64,000 nt of DNA from Pedobacter nototheniae (GCF_004335085.1 NZ_RQRS01000029.1:1-64000); one strand, 5' to 3'. Numbered from the stretch's first letter, positions 6,883 to 17,099 are shown. Program-made: numbers and translations. Notes: a model not told the origin generated them from the sequence alone.

Positions 6883-8991
6883 TTATCTGATTACACTACC
6901 TTCTTCAAATTTTTGAGTAGGTGCCACAAAAGTAAGTTTTCCTTCCGAATTTTCGGCCATTAAAATCATTCCTTGTGATAAAATTCCTTTGATTTCTCTA
7001 GGAGCCAAATTAATAATTATACTTACCTGAGTTCCAATAATATCCTCGGGTTTATAATGCTCAGCTATACCAGACACAACGGTGCGCTCATCAATACCAG
7101 TATTAACGGTTAACTTTAGCAATTTTTTAGTTTTTTCCACCTTTTCTGCAGCTATAATAGTTGCTACACGGATGTCCATTGCAGAGAAATCGTCAAATTG
7201 AATATTTTCTTTGGCCGGAATAGCCTCAACAGCAGCAGCACTATTACTAACTTTACTTTGGTTTAATTTCTCGATTTGGAAATCGATAGCTGAATCCTCT
7301 ATTTTTTCAAACAGTAATTCTCCTTCACCAATTTCATGTCCTCTTTTTAATAGATTAACAGAACCAGCATCTTCCCATATCTGCCCACCATTTTTAAGCA
7401 TTTTCATTAATTTTTCTGCTGTAAAAGGTAAAAAAGGTTCTATTAAAATCTGGATGTTAGCCGCAATTTGCAGTGCGATGTTTAAAATAGTACGAACACG
7501 ATCTTCGTCTGTTTTAATGATTTTCCAAGGCTCGGTTTCCGCTAGATATTTATTACCTAAACGAGCAACATTCATAACTTCAGAAAGTGCTTCTCTAAAA
7601 CGATAATTTTCAATTGAGGCTGCAATTTTAGCTGGATAAGTAGCTAAATCATCAATTACAGTCTGATCTTCTGGAGTAATGCCCATCATTGTAGGTACAA
7701 CACCGTTAAAGTATTTATGAGTAAGTACCACTACACGATTTACAAAATTTCCTAAAATTGCAACCAGTTCATTGTTATTTCTTGCCTGAAAATCTTTCCA
7801 AGTGAAATCATTATCCTTAGTTTCGGGCGCAGTAGCCGTTAACACATAACGTAAAACATCTTGTTTACCTTCAAATTCTCTCAGATATTCATTAAGCCAT
7901 ACAGCCCAATTTTTTGAGGTTGAAATTTTCTGTCCTTCAAGGTTTAAAAATTCATTTGCCGGAACGTTATCAGCCAGAATATAATCACCATGCGCCATTA
8001 ACATCGCTGGAAAAATAATGCAGTGGAAAACAATATTATCTTTTCCAATGAAATGCACCAGTTTAGTATCTTCATCTTTCCAATACTCTTCCCAACCACA
8101 TTTATCGGTTTCTACATTACTGATGTAATATTCTTCAGCTTTTGGGTTCCACACATCTAATTTTGCATAATTACAAAGCTCTTTTGTTGCCGAAATATAA
8201 CCGATAGGCGCATCAAACCAAACGTAAAGCACTTTGCCTTCAGCTCCACGTACAGGTACTCTAATTCCCCAGTCTAAATCGCGAGTCATTGCTCTTGGCT
8301 GCAAACCTGCATTTAACCAACTTTGGCACTGACCATAAACATTTGGTCGCCATTCTTTGTGACTCTCTATATATTCTCTTAAACGACCTTCGTACTTATC
8401 TAATGGTAAAAACCAGTTCTTAGTTTCTTTTAATACGGGTTTATTTCCTGATAAGGTGGATTTTGGATTAATTAGATCTGTAGCATTTAATGTAGAACCA
8501 CAATTTTCACACTGATCGCCATAAGCATTTTCATTACCACATTTTGGGCAAGTACCTGTAATGTAACGGTCTGCAAGAAACTGTTTAGCACTTTCATCAT
8601 AATACTGCTCGGTAACTTCTTCAGTAAAAACACCTTTTTTGTATAATGTTTCAAAGAAATCTGCTGCGGTATGGTGATGAGTTAAAGAAGATGTACGGTG
8701 ATAAATATCGAACGAAACCCCAAATTCCTTGAAAGAATCGCCAATAATTTTATGATATTTATCTACAATTTGCTGTGGTGTAACGCCTTCTCTTTTGGCT
8801 TTTAAGGTAATGGGTACTCCATTTTCATCAGAACCGCAAATAAATTTCACATCTCTTTTGTTGGAGCGTAAATAGCGGGCATAAATATCAGCAGGAATAT
8901 AAACCCCAGCTAAATGGCCAATGTGTACCGGTCCATTGGTATATGGAAGCGCCGCGGTTACTGTATATCTTTTTATTTTACTATTATCCAA
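6883..8991 (-). CDS. metG: Methionyl-tRNA synthetase with C-terminal tRNA-binding domain
   Basis: It charges tRNA(Met) with methionine in the cytoplasm. Numbered from the chosen start (702 aa), it has HIGH at 23-26, a CPKC...CENC zinc knuckle at about 148-164, and the KMSKS-equivalent KISTSKN at 355-361. An anticodon-binding helical domain follows, then a Trbp111/EMAP-like OB fold from about 595 (MDIRVATI). The start is a TTG at 8989-8991, giving M-DNSKIKRYTVT. Upstream ATGs at 9033 and 9156 remain in frame. However, the promoter element TATCTTTG (9012-9019) lies downstream of both, so they should not be in the mRNA. Confidence 0.95.
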   Translation of the reverse strand: MDNSKIKRYTVTAALPYTNGPVHIGHLAGVYIPADIYARYLRSNKRDVKFICGSDENGVPITLKAKREGVTPQQIVDKYHKIIGDSFKEFGVSFDIYHRTSSLTHHHTAADFFETLYKKGVFTEEVTEQYYDESAKQFLADRYITGTCPKCGNENAYGDQCENCGSTLNATDLINPKSTLSGNKPVLKETKNWFLPLDKYEGRLREYIESHKEWRPNVYGQCQSWLNAGLQPRAMTRDLDWGIRVPVRGAEGKVLYVWFDAPIGYISATKELCNYAKLDVWNPKAEEYYISNVETDKCGWEEYWKDEDTKLVHFIGKDNIVFHCIIFPAMLMAHGDYILADNVPANEFLNLEGQKISTSKNWAVWLNEYLREFEGKQDVLRYVLTATAPETKDNDFTWKDFQARNNNELVAILGNFVNRVVVLTHKYFNGVVPTMMGITPEDQTVIDDLATYPAKIAASIENYRFREALSEVMNVARLGNKYLAETEPWKIIKTDEDRVRTILNIALQIAANIQILIEPFLPFTAEKLMKMLKNGGQIWEDAGSVNLLKRGHEIGEGELLFEKIEDSAIDFQIEKLNQSKVSNSAAAVEAIPAKENIQFDDFSAMDIRVATIIAAEKVEKTKKLLKLTVNTGIDERTVVSGIAEHYKPEDIIGTQVSIIINLAPREIKGILSQGMILMAENSEGKLTFVAPTQKFEEGSVIR

Positions 8992-9011
8992 AACATTTTT
9001 TATTAATTTGG

Positions 9012-9019
9012 CAAAGATA
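9012..9019 (-). promoter_or_regulatory. Predicted metG promoter -7 element (TATCTTTG)
   Basis: This is an exact match to TAnnTTTG on the minus strand in the narrow gap between the divergent metG and ldcA genes. It predicts transcription start near 9005, leaving a leader of about 15 nt before the TTG at 8991. Confidence 0.6.
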
Positions 9020-9031
9020 AGTGTTTTGAAC

Positions 9032-9931
9032 ATGATAAAGCAGCCCCAGTATTTAAAAAAAGGAGATAAAATCGCTATTGTTTGTCCAGCGAAGAAATTA
9101 CCCAAGTCTATTGATTTTGGAATTAAGGTTTTAACAGACTGGGGTTTAGAAGTCATCCTAGGTAAAAGTGTTTATGCAAGTCATCATCAGTTTGCTGGAA
9201 GCGATAAACTTCGTACCGCAGATTTACAAGATTTTTTAGATGATCCATCAATTAAAGCCATTATTTGTGGAAGAGGTGGTTATGGAGCCATTCGGATTAT
9301 TGATGATTTAGATTTCACCAAATTTGCTGAAAACCCCAAATGGTTTGTTGGTTTTAGTGATATTACGGTAATCCTTTCCCATATTTTTGCAACACAAAAC
9401 GTTAAATCCATTCATGGTCAAATGCCTTACACATTTGAAGAAGCTACAAAACTATCTCTATTATCACTAAAGAAGGCTTTATTCGGCGAAACACAAGAAT
9501 ACCATTACATTAGTTCACTTAAAAATAAAGAAGGACACTGTGAGGGTATTTTAATAGGAGGCAACCTCACATTGCTAACCATGATTCAAGGGTCAGTGTC
9601 AGAAATGGATTTCAACAATAAAATTTTATTTCTGGAAGATGTTGGCGAACATGAATACTCAATAGATAGAATGTTAAGAATGCTGAAGAGAGCTGGCAAA
9701 CTTAAAAACCTAAATGGACTAATTATTGGTGCCTTTAATGAAATTGAGGAAGAAAAAATTTCTTTCGGACAAACAGCCGAACAGGTAATTTGGGAAATAG
9801 TAAAGGAATACGATTATCCTATTTGCTTCAACTTCCCAACCGGGCATATTGATAATAACCTAAGTATGATTTTGGGCGCAAATATTAAATTAGAAATAGA
9901 AACAAACAACGTTAGATTTAAATATTTATAA
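9032..9931 (+). CDS. ldcA: LD-carboxypeptidase (peptidase S66 family)
   Basis: This family removes the terminal D-Ala from murein tetrapeptides during cell-wall recycling. The 299-aa protein has the S66 N-terminal segment (KGDKIAIVCPAK), CGRGGYGA, the catalytic Ser in VGFSDITVI, a Glu-containing GALIIGAFNE-like segment and the catalytic His in PTGHIDNN. I chose the ATG at 9032; upstream in-frame starts run back into metG on the other strand. It is followed 2 bp later by a DoxX gene and probably co-transcribed with it. Confidence 0.88.
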   Translation: MIKQPQYLKKGDKIAIVCPAKKLPKSIDFGIKVLTDWGLEVILGKSVYASHHQFAGSDKLRTADLQDFLDDPSIKAIICGRGGYGAIRIIDDLDFTKFAENPKWFVGFSDITVILSHIFATQNVKSIHGQMPYTFEEATKLSLLSLKKALFGETQEYHYISSLKNKEGHCEGILIGGNLTLLTMIQGSVSEMDFNNKILFLEDVGEHEYSIDRMLRMLKRAGKLKNLNGLIIGAFNEIEEEKISFGQTAEQVIWEIVKEYDYPICFNFPTGHIDNNLSMILGANIKLEIETNNVRFKYL

Positions 9932-9933
9932 AA

Positions 9934-10341
9934 ATGGCAATTTTCGACTCTTTAGGCAAATATCGCAACACAGGTTTACTATTAATCCGTTTGGGTTTGG
10001 GCGTAATGTTTATTATCCATGGCTTTCCAAAAATTGCAGGTGGTATTCCAGGTTGGGAAGGACTGGGTGGCAGCATGAAATTAATAGGTATTAATTTTTT
10101 CCCTGTTTTTTGGGGATTTATGGCAGCAGCAACAGAAACTTTCGGTGGTTTTTTATTAATCGTAGGTTTATTTTTCAGACCTGCTTGCTTGTTATTATTG
10201 TTTACAATGGTTATCGCGGCTTTAGTACATTTCTCTAAAGGAGATGGAATAGGAGGGGCATCTCACGCAATAGAACTAGGAATTGTATTTATCGGTTTAA
10301 CCTTTATAGGGCCAGGAAAATACAGTGTAGATAAAAGATAG
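9934..10341 (+). CDS. DoxX family membrane protein
   Basis: This is a 135-aa integral inner-membrane protein with four predicted hydrophobic helices. It carries the DoxX signature (LLLIRLGLGVMFIIHGFPK, then ATETFGGFLLIVGLF). Members are linked to quinol or thiosulfate oxidation and redox stress, but no single reaction can be given. It follows ldcA by 2 bp. Confidence 0.85.
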   Translation: MAIFDSLGKYRNTGLLLIRLGLGVMFIIHGFPKIAGGIPGWEGLGGSMKLIGINFFPVFWGFMAAATETFGGFLLIVGLFFRPACLLLLFTMVIAALVHFSKGDGIGGASHAIELGIVFIGLTFIGPGKYSVDKR

Positions 10342-10351
10342 GGTACTTTAA

Positions 10352-10389
10352 TAGTGAAAAGGCAAGAATATTTTTTCACCTTTTCACTA
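10352..10389. terminator. Bidirectional hairpin between convergent genes
   Basis: A perfect 11-bp stem (TAGTGAAAAGG at 10352-10362 with CCTTTTCACTA at 10379-10389) has a 16-nt loop that contains a T-run. It sits between the DoxX gene and a convergent hypothetical gene. Confidence 0.6.
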
Positions 10390-10443
10390 GTGAGTTCATT
10401 CAAAATGAGATTTAATGTTCATCTCTAAAGTTTACAGAAATTT

Positions 10444-11130
10444 CTATAACCAGTTAAATCTTCTATGGTTACCATCCGCTGGTTTATTATTAATTTTAAC
10501 TTTGATAATAAATTCAGATGGATAGGCCTTTCCTTCATAAGAAGCCGGTATCCAGTCAATTTTAAAAGGAAATTTATCCAATTCTAATCTCTGGTTTATC
10601 TTCTCATTTTTAATAAGGTAGTTTACAGTATACTTAGCTGCGCCAACTTCATCAATTGCAGCTGTTATAGTAATTGAATTGGGATCTAATGTATTTTTAT
10701 CCTTATCAGGAATGGCATCCGTTGCAAGTGTACTAGCAATAGGAAAATATTGTTCTATAGATAGAATTGGCAAGCTTACTGATGCTTTAGTGTCTATTTC
10801 TGTATTTCCCGAATTTATTTTAATTGTTGCTAAAGCAAGCATTTTACTATCTACAAATAATAATTTCTTTGCATCATAATTATATCTTGCAAACAAGCTT
10901 TTATCCTTATTAAATAAATACCAGTTCCCAACACGCTTCTCATTAACATAGTTTCCTCTTAGAAGAACTAAAGATCCATCCTTAATTTCATATAAGCCAT
11001 TAAGGGCATTATTAATCGTTTGATAAATCAGTTTTGATCCATCAGGAAGATCAAATTTTTTCTCTTGAAGATTTTGCGCATGCAAAAAACAAGAGTAAAA
11101 TAAAATTAATAACGTTAATAGTTTTTTCAT
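10444..11130 (-). CDS. Exported hypothetical protein with MORN-like and TonB-C-like segments
   Basis: The 228-aa product starts with a clear signal peptide (MKKLLTLLILFYSCFLHAQ). A central segment (GLYEIKDGSLVLLRGNYV...GNWYLFN) resembles MORN-type beta repeats seen in Bacteroidota surface proteins. The C-terminal 80 residues (from about TITAAIDEVG) loosely resemble the fold of TonB C-terminal domains, but there is no transmembrane anchor. It is a single gene whose downstream end meets the hairpin shared with DoxX. No specific function is assigned. Confidence 0.6.
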   Translation of the reverse strand: MKKLLTLLILFYSCFLHAQNLQEKKFDLPDGSKLIYQTINNALNGLYEIKDGSLVLLRGNYVNEKRVGNWYLFNKDKSLFARYNYDAKKLLFVDSKMLALATIKINSGNTEIDTKASVSLPILSIEQYFPIASTLATDAIPDKDKNTLDPNSITITAAIDEVGAAKYTVNYLIKNEKINQRLELDKFPFKIDWIPASYEGKAYPSEFIIKVKINNKPADGNHRRFNWL

Positions 11131-11257
11131 ATCAAAAAAAATTTAGTAATACTAATAATATAGATGATTCAAACTGCAATTGCTTGAATGATAAATTAAT
11201 TTTTAATTACGAATAGTTGTTAACTGTTTCACACAGAAAATAAATTATAACAATAAA

Positions 11258-11284
11258 AAAGAGAGCATTATGCTCTCTTTTTCT
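11258..11284 (-). terminator. Terminator of the susCD-DUF1735 operon
   Basis: AAAGAGAGCAT (11258-11268) and ATGCTCTCTTT (11270-11280) form a near-perfect palindrome with A- and T-runs on both sides, 25 bp after the DUF1735 stop codon. It works in either direction. Confidence 0.8.
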
Positions 11285-11308
11285 TATAAATATACAAAAT
11301 CTTTAATT

Positions 11309-12256
11309 CTATCTTGATCCTTTATATTTAACTACTAACGATACTTCTCTTGGAGCAGTAGTTTGATTCCAGTCAAAGTTTAAAGTAAACGTCTTAGTTG
11401 TAGGGTCGTATTTATTATCTTTACCCGGAATGTTCTTAAGTGTGGCATTCCCTAAAGACTTCATAGTTACCAAATTAGTTGCTGGGTCAATAACAGCCTG
11501 AAGGTTATCAATACCTGCAATACCTGAAGCACCACCTTGCCATCTTAAATTAGCAATCTCTACGGTAGTACCGTTAATAGAGGTTAAGGTAATATCTGGG
11601 TTTCCAGCCATGCTACCATTTAAGGCATCACCCACCGTTGGAACACCAGGTGCACTATATCTCTGTACTGCACTACCTGCTTGCATTGAATATATACCAT
11701 CCCAAGCATTTTTTGCGGCTACATTTAACAAAATGGTTCCGAAATTTTTACTTATACCTGCATAGTTAGTACTTGTAATACTTAGAGGAAGTGCATATTT
11801 GGCAGCAAAGTTAAATGAGCTTGTTTTATATACAACCTTAACCGTTGCCGTATTTTGCCCCGCAGGAATGGTTACCGTTGGATTAGAAATTGTGTACAAT
11901 GAGCTTGGTAATTCTACATAAGGTACATAAGAAGCAACATTCGATTTTGATGCATTAAATTCTGTAACGGCAGAGCCTTTTGTCCCGATATTAACAGTTA
12001 CATCTTGAGGAGCAGCAGCTGGTCCTGTTAATTGAACAGTGTAAGTTGCTTCAAAAGTTGCACCAGAAGCATAAGCAACTGGAAATACAGTATAAATAGC
12101 ACCCTCAGGAGATTCTGAAGAGGGGGCACCAGGGTTTTTAAACTCAACTACAGGCACACTTCCAGAAGGATTAATGTAGTCAAATTTATTCTTTAAGCAA
12201 GATGACAAAATAGTTGTCATGATTGCTCCTGTGATGAATAATTTATATATTTTCAT
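11309..12256 (-). CDS. DUF1735 (BT_3987-like N-terminal) surface lipoprotein
   Basis: A lipoprotein signal (TTILSSC, Cys about residue 20) anchors this 315-aa protein, probably on the cell surface. Residues ~35-170 form the beta-sandwich DUF1735 domain (TVQLTGP..., PTVTIPAGQNTATVKV, YALPLSITS). The rest is a second beta-rich domain ending TKTFTLNFDW. It is the third gene of the operon after SusC and SusD, the place normally held by a substrate-binding SusE/F-like protein. Substrate unknown. Confidence 0.82.
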   Translation of the reverse strand: MKIYKLFITGAIMTTILSSCLKNKFDYINPSGSVPVVEFKNPGAPSSESPEGAIYTVFPVAYASGATFEATYTVQLTGPAAAPQDVTVNIGTKGSAVTEFNASKSNVASYVPYVELPSSLYTISNPTVTIPAGQNTATVKVVYKTSSFNFAAKYALPLSITSTNYAGISKNFGTILLNVAAKNAWDGIYSMQAGSAVQRYSAPGVPTVGDALNGSMAGNPDITLTSINGTTVEIANLRWQGGASGIAGIDNLQAVIDPATNLVTMKSLGNATLKNIPGKDNKYDPTTKTFTLNFDWNQTTAPREVSLVVKYKGSR

Positions 12257-12282
12257 TTTTTTGAAATTTAATATTGTGGTTA

Positions 12283-13977
12283 CTATTTCGCATAAAATAT
12301 TTTAGTGGTATAAGCACTAACACCTTTAGGAACGTTTTCAGAGTTAACCTGAAATTCAATAGCTGGGTAAAGAACTCTAGTTGGTAATTTATCTACCGCT
12401 GGCGCACCCGATTTTAATGATGCAAAAGTAGCTGTAGCTGTAGTAGAGCCAGCAGAAATTGTAGGGTAGCCCGTTCTTTTGTACTCGTTAAAGCCTTCCT
12501 CGCTATTAATCATATTTACAGCAATATATTTTTGCGTAATTATAGCCTCTAATTTCTGTGCATCGCTTGCTGCTAAGGTCCAGTTTACTAAAGGGCTAGT
12601 TGCGTTTGCTGTTATATAGTTGTTTTTTAAAGTAGTTGCAGGATTTGTATTGAAATATACGTTAGCCGCATTCTTATACAGATATGTATAGGAAGCAGTT
12701 ATACCATTTTCAAATAAAGCCTGTGTAGATCCTGATAAAGCAGGAAGAATACCTACGCTACCCAAAGATGCTTCAGCCTGTAAAAAATAAGATTCAGAAG
12801 CTAACATTAATACAGTACCCATTGTTGCACCTTTTAAAACACCACCTACATCCGCTGCAGAGTTAGCAGTTGTACTAGTTGGTCTTGCAGATCTACCAAT
12901 ACCACTGTACCACCATGAACCATTCTGTCCACGTCTAACAGGTTCTACATCATAACCTAATTGATTTGTTGCAGGCGCCGTAAATGTGATCGTATTACCA
13001 TTAATGGTTTGCGAAACATTAGTTCCAAATGATGCGTAAATTGCAGCACCACGAACAGCATCTGTTAATTTTGTACCATTATAGAAAGTAAGAATCCATG
13101 GGGTAGGTATATTAGATAAACCACTTGTTGCTGCAGTACCATTAATATCCCAACCATAAGTTGTCCATCTTGGATTAAACTGACTAGCAGTAGAAGCAGA
13201 ATATCCAGGTTGTACAATTGCATCGTCATTTAAATACTCTGCAGAAGTAGTTGGTAAAGAAGAAATAGAGGTAGTTACCCAAGCAGAAAGGTCTGAAACA
13301 TTTTTTGTACGAACCAGCATTTTTAACTTTATAGTGTTCGCAAATTGTTTCCATTTTACCAAATTAGCAGTAGCACTACCACCAAATAGTGGATCCTGTC
13401 CAGCTGTAACAGCAGTAGTTACATTGGTAATTGGTGCTGTATTCATAATTGCAATTGCAGCATTCAATTCTGTAAAACATGCTTTATATACATCAGTATA
13501 CTTATCATACTTCGGACTCAAGTTATCCAATCCTTTTCCTGCGTCAGAATAAGGAACATCTCCATATTGATCTACAAGTTTTGTATATAGAAAACTTTTC
13601 ATGATACGAGCCATTGCATTATAATATTTCAATGGTCCATCAGCAGTAGTATTATTAATTACAAAGTTTAACTGGTTAATACCAGAAAAGGTATTGGTAT
13701 ACATCGCAGCATAATCTGCGGTTGTAAAGTTATAGGTCCAAACGGTACCCCATCCACCATAACCGCCTGCATTAGCTTTATAGCCACCTGTCCATGCTCC
13801 AAAGTTATCATAACTTGACATTGCTGTAGCAGATGTTACAATTGCTTGCGGCAATACGATATTGGGAACAGATGATGTTGGATTATTTGTATTTGTGTTT
13901 ACATCAAGGAACTTTTTACAAGATGTGCCTGATAAAATCAAGGTTCCTACAATGAATATATTAAATAATTTTCTCAT
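12283..13977 (-). CDS. SusD/RagB-family nutrient-binding outer-membrane lipoprotein
   Basis: This SusD partner forms the lid of a SusC transporter and binds the incoming nutrient. The lipobox is LSGTSC (Cys about residue 20), followed by the typical KKFLDVNTNTNNP. TPR-like helices occur in the first half (YYNAMARIMKSFLYTKLVDQYGDVPYSDA is diagnostic of the SusD_like-2 group). The 564-aa length is normal. It starts 11 bp after the SusC gene and ends 26 bp before the DUF1735 gene, forming one operon. Confidence 0.93.
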   Translation of the reverse strand: MRKLFNIFIVGTLILSGTSCKKFLDVNTNTNNPTSSVPNIVLPQAIVTSATAMSSYDNFGAWTGGYKANAGGYGGWGTVWTYNFTTADYAAMYTNTFSGINQLNFVINNTTADGPLKYYNAMARIMKSFLYTKLVDQYGDVPYSDAGKGLDNLSPKYDKYTDVYKACFTELNAAIAIMNTAPITNVTTAVTAGQDPLFGGSATANLVKWKQFANTIKLKMLVRTKNVSDLSAWVTTSISSLPTTSAEYLNDDAIVQPGYSASTASQFNPRWTTYGWDINGTAATSGLSNIPTPWILTFYNGTKLTDAVRGAAIYASFGTNVSQTINGNTITFTAPATNQLGYDVEPVRRGQNGSWWYSGIGRSARPTSTTANSAADVGGVLKGATMGTVLMLASESYFLQAEASLGSVGILPALSGSTQALFENGITASYTYLYKNAANVYFNTNPATTLKNNYITANATSPLVNWTLAASDAQKLEAIITQKYIAVNMINSEEGFNEYKRTGYPTISAGSTTATATFASLKSGAPAVDKLPTRVLYPAIEFQVNSENVPKGVSAYTTKIFYAK

Positions 13978-13988
13978 GTTTTTTTCAA

Positions 13989-16900
13989 TTAGAATGTTAC
14001 TGAAACTGAACCTCCAAAGAAGCGGGTTGGAGGCGTTTGTGCTAAAGTGGTAATACCGATAGCATTATTTCCTAAAATATAATCCGGATCTGTGTAAAGG
14101 TTTTCTTTTGGTACGAATAAGAATAAGTTTCTACCTTGAGCAGCAATATTTATTCCTTTTACTACTTTCATGTTGCCTAACCATTTTTTAGGAAGATCCC
14201 ACGAAAGACTTATCTCACGAATTTTCCAATAAGCACCGCTATAAACATAGTTAGAAGCAATACCAGTATTATAAGCTGAAGAAGGCCAGAAACCCGCACC
14301 ACCATCTCTAACGGTAATGTTATTGTTGGCAACGTATTGGTTTGTAACTGGATCTAAATAAGATGAATTAGGAAAAACAAAACGCTCTCTGTTATAAGTT
14401 ACAGTTCTTTCTCCAGAACCAGAGAATTCAAAACTTGTTCCTGCATCAGGAGATTGAATAACATATCCACCTCTGTACTCAGCAACAGCCGCTAATCTTA
14501 AGGTTTTATATTTAACTGAAAGGTTAAGACCCATAATATATTTTGGACTTGTATTACCTAAAAGAACACCAGATTCTGTAGCTGAAGGATAACCAGTGTT
14601 TATATCAACAATAACACGACCAAGCGCATCACGTTTGAAATCTGTTCCTCTTAACATTGGATAAGTTTGACCAGCTTCCGCAACAACTTGTGCATTACCA
14701 CCTGTAGAAAGATTTAATCTAGATACTTTATCACTAATAGATTTTACTTTGTTTTCATAGTATGTAAACGTTCCACCAACGGCAAACTCCCAGTCAGTAT
14801 TACGGTAAGCAATAACATTTAAGCTGTTTTCTGAACCGAAGTTGGTTACATCTCCAGTATTTGTTAAATAAGTAGAGAAACCAGAAGCAGATGAAATGTT
14901 TACTGGCACAATCTGGTCAGTAGTACTTGTGTAATAAAGTGTACTGCTCAAACTAATTCTGTTATCCCAAAATTCTGCATCCACACCACCTTCAAAACCT
15001 TTAGTTCTCTCAGGTTTTAAATTTGGATTAACAGCCTGGTTACCAATAGCATAACCTGGGTTATTATTATAAGGATAACCTCCAGTTTGACTAAAAGTAG
15101 TTAGCAATTGGTAAGCACCTAAGTTTACGTTACCCACAGTTGTATAACTTGCTCTAAGTTTTAACACGTTAAGGAACTTGTTATCTTTCAAAGCATCAAT
15201 TGCGTTAGTAGCAATGAATGAAGCATCAACAGAAGGATAGAATAAAGATCTGTTAGCTGTAGGTAATGTAGAGAACCAGTCATTACGTGCAGTTGCGTGT
15301 AAGTACAAATAATCTTTAAAACTTAACCTCATATCACCGTAAATTGCTTGCTGATGTACAGTAGAGTTACTTTCATTACCAGTAATATTTGCTGCCGTAC
15401 GTGCAGCTATATTAAATAAACCTTGGAAAGTTAAACCAGAAGCAGCAACACCAATACTTTTTGCAGTATTATTTCTTAAACTTGCGCCAAGAGTTAAATC
15501 CAATTTTAAGTCTTTAGTAATTTTCTTGTTTATGTTAGCTTGAAACTCAGTTAGTAATTGATTTGAAAACGATTCGCCATCAGAAACACTACCAGCAATA
15601 TCATTATTTTTTAATGATGATAAGCCTAGTCCCTTTGTATAAGCTGATCTTACAAATTTATCAACCCAGTTTTTATTTGATGCATTTTGTGAAGTAATGT
15701 TCACACGGTATGTAAATCTTAACCAATCTAATGGTTTATATCTTAAATCGATATTACCTGTCAAATAGTCATTTCTAACGGCTTGGCGTTGATTGTCTAA
15801 TGTATAGTAAGGATTTTGATAGTATGCGTTATAATAACCATCTGGATTAGCAAATGGGTTATTTCTCCAATCTTTATAATCAGTTACTGGAATATTACTC
15901 GGAGTTTGCATAAGCTGATCATACATAGATGATGTTGCAGTGGTAACATTAGATCTATTTTGAACATAGTTAGCATTGAATGACATGCTTACTCCCTTTC
16001 CAAAGTCCCTATCGCCATTTAAACGTAAAGTAAAGCGGTTATAAGCATCTTTTGGTGTAGTACCAGTTGCATCTAAATACTGAGCTGATAAAAACGTTAA
16101 TGATTTATCATCACCTGTAGACATAGAGAAATCAGTCATGTTTGTAACACCAGTATCCCAGAATTTATACTTAGAATCATTATATGCGTAAGGAACCATC
16201 TGGATTGCTCCGTTTTCAAGCGCATCACCAATTGGTCGAACTACGCCGTCAAAAGCTGGTCCATACTGTTGGTTTTCATGAGGATTATAAGTCTGTACAT
16301 CAGGCTCTGTACCAGAACCAAATCTTTTTTGCAATTTAGGATAGAAACTTACCCACTCTGCATTTGTTGTTTGGCCAATTTTGTAGTTTGTTGAACCTCT
16401 TTTACCTTTTTTAGTGGTAATAACTAATGCACCATTAGATGCCTCAGAACCATAAAGTGCTGCTGCACCACCACCGTTTAATACCTGAAGATCTTCAATA
16501 TCATCAGGATTAAGGTTTCCAAGAATAGAGCTTGGAACAATAACATTATCAACAACAACTAACGCAGTGTTGTTACCTAATAATGAACGGTTACCTCTTA
16601 AAACTAAACGATAAGATGGGTTTACACCGCTTCCTACAACATTTAATTGTAAACCAGCTACTTTACCACTTAAAGCCGCTGCAACGTTTGTTGGTTTAGC
16701 TTGAGTAAGTAATTCCGCTTTAATAGTTGTAGAAGCTGTACCTAATTGAGCTTTAGTAGCAGATAGACCTCCAGCTGTTACAACAACCTCGTTTAATGAT
16801 TTTGTATCAGACACTAAAGAAACTGATACATTTCCTGAAGTGATAGCAACTTCTTTAGTTGCATACCCTAAGTAAGAAAAAATTAGTGTTTTTCCATTTG

Positions 16901-17099
16901 ATGGTACTTTTAGCGAGAACTTTCCGTCGCCACTGGTTTGCGTACCGAGGTTTGATACCTCTTTAACTTTAACAGAAACGCCAGGGATTGGTAGTCCGTC
17001 TTCCTGTGCTGTAACCGTACCAGTTACAGTTCTTTCTTGAGCAAAGGCAGAAAATGCACAAAGCACAAGAATGAACAAACTTTGTAGAAGTTTTTTCAT
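13989..17099 (-). CDS. SusC/RagA-family TonB-dependent outer-membrane transporter
   Basis: This is the import channel of the operon, driven by the TonB system. In order there is a signal peptide (residues 1-20), a CarboxypepD_reg-like domain (~22-100, TVTGTVTAQEDGLPIPGVSVKV), a plug domain (~105-230, including SNGALVITTKKG) and a long beta-barrel. The barrel ends in SVSVTF with a terminal Phe, as needed for barrel assembly. The length is 1036 aa. The substrate is not readable from sequence. The M14 carboxypeptidase gene directly upstream hints at peptides. Confidence 0.95.
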   Translation of the reverse strand: MKKLLQSLFILVLCAFSAFAQERTVTGTVTAQEDGLPIPGVSVKVKEVSNLGTQTSGDGKFSLKVPSNGKTLIFSYLGYATKEVAITSGNVSVSLVSDTKSLNEVVVTAGGLSATKAQLGTASTTIKAELLTQAKPTNVAAALSGKVAGLQLNVVGSGVNPSYRLVLRGNRSLLGNNTALVVVDNVIVPSSILGNLNPDDIEDLQVLNGGGAAALYGSEASNGALVITTKKGKRGSTNYKIGQTTNAEWVSFYPKLQKRFGSGTEPDVQTYNPHENQQYGPAFDGVVRPIGDALENGAIQMVPYAYNDSKYKFWDTGVTNMTDFSMSTGDDKSLTFLSAQYLDATGTTPKDAYNRFTLRLNGDRDFGKGVSMSFNANYVQNRSNVTTATSSMYDQLMQTPSNIPVTDYKDWRNNPFANPDGYYNAYYQNPYYTLDNQRQAVRNDYLTGNIDLRYKPLDWLRFTYRVNITSQNASNKNWVDKFVRSAYTKGLGLSSLKNNDIAGSVSDGESFSNQLLTEFQANINKKITKDLKLDLTLGASLRNNTAKSIGVAASGLTFQGLFNIAARTAANITGNESNSTVHQQAIYGDMRLSFKDYLYLHATARNDWFSTLPTANRSLFYPSVDASFIATNAIDALKDNKFLNVLKLRASYTTVGNVNLGAYQLLTTFSQTGGYPYNNNPGYAIGNQAVNPNLKPERTKGFEGGVDAEFWDNRISLSSTLYYTSTTDQIVPVNISSASGFSTYLTNTGDVTNFGSENSLNVIAYRNTDWEFAVGGTFTYYENKVKSISDKVSRLNLSTGGNAQVVAEAGQTYPMLRGTDFKRDALGRVIVDINTGYPSATESGVLLGNTSPKYIMGLNLSVKYKTLRLAAVAEYRGGYVIQSPDAGTSFEFSGSGERTVTYNRERFVFPNSSYLDPVTNQYVANNNITVRDGGAGFWPSSAYNTGIASNYVYSGAYWKIREISLSWDLPKKWLGNMKVVKGINIAAQGRNLFLFVPKENLYTDPDYILGNNAIGITTLAQTPPTRFFGGSVSVTF

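Noticed and set aside
9033..9156. Longer metG N-terminus from upstream in-frame ATGs
   Set aside because: The extra residues do not match the conserved enzyme, overlap ldcA, and lie upstream of the predicted promoter.
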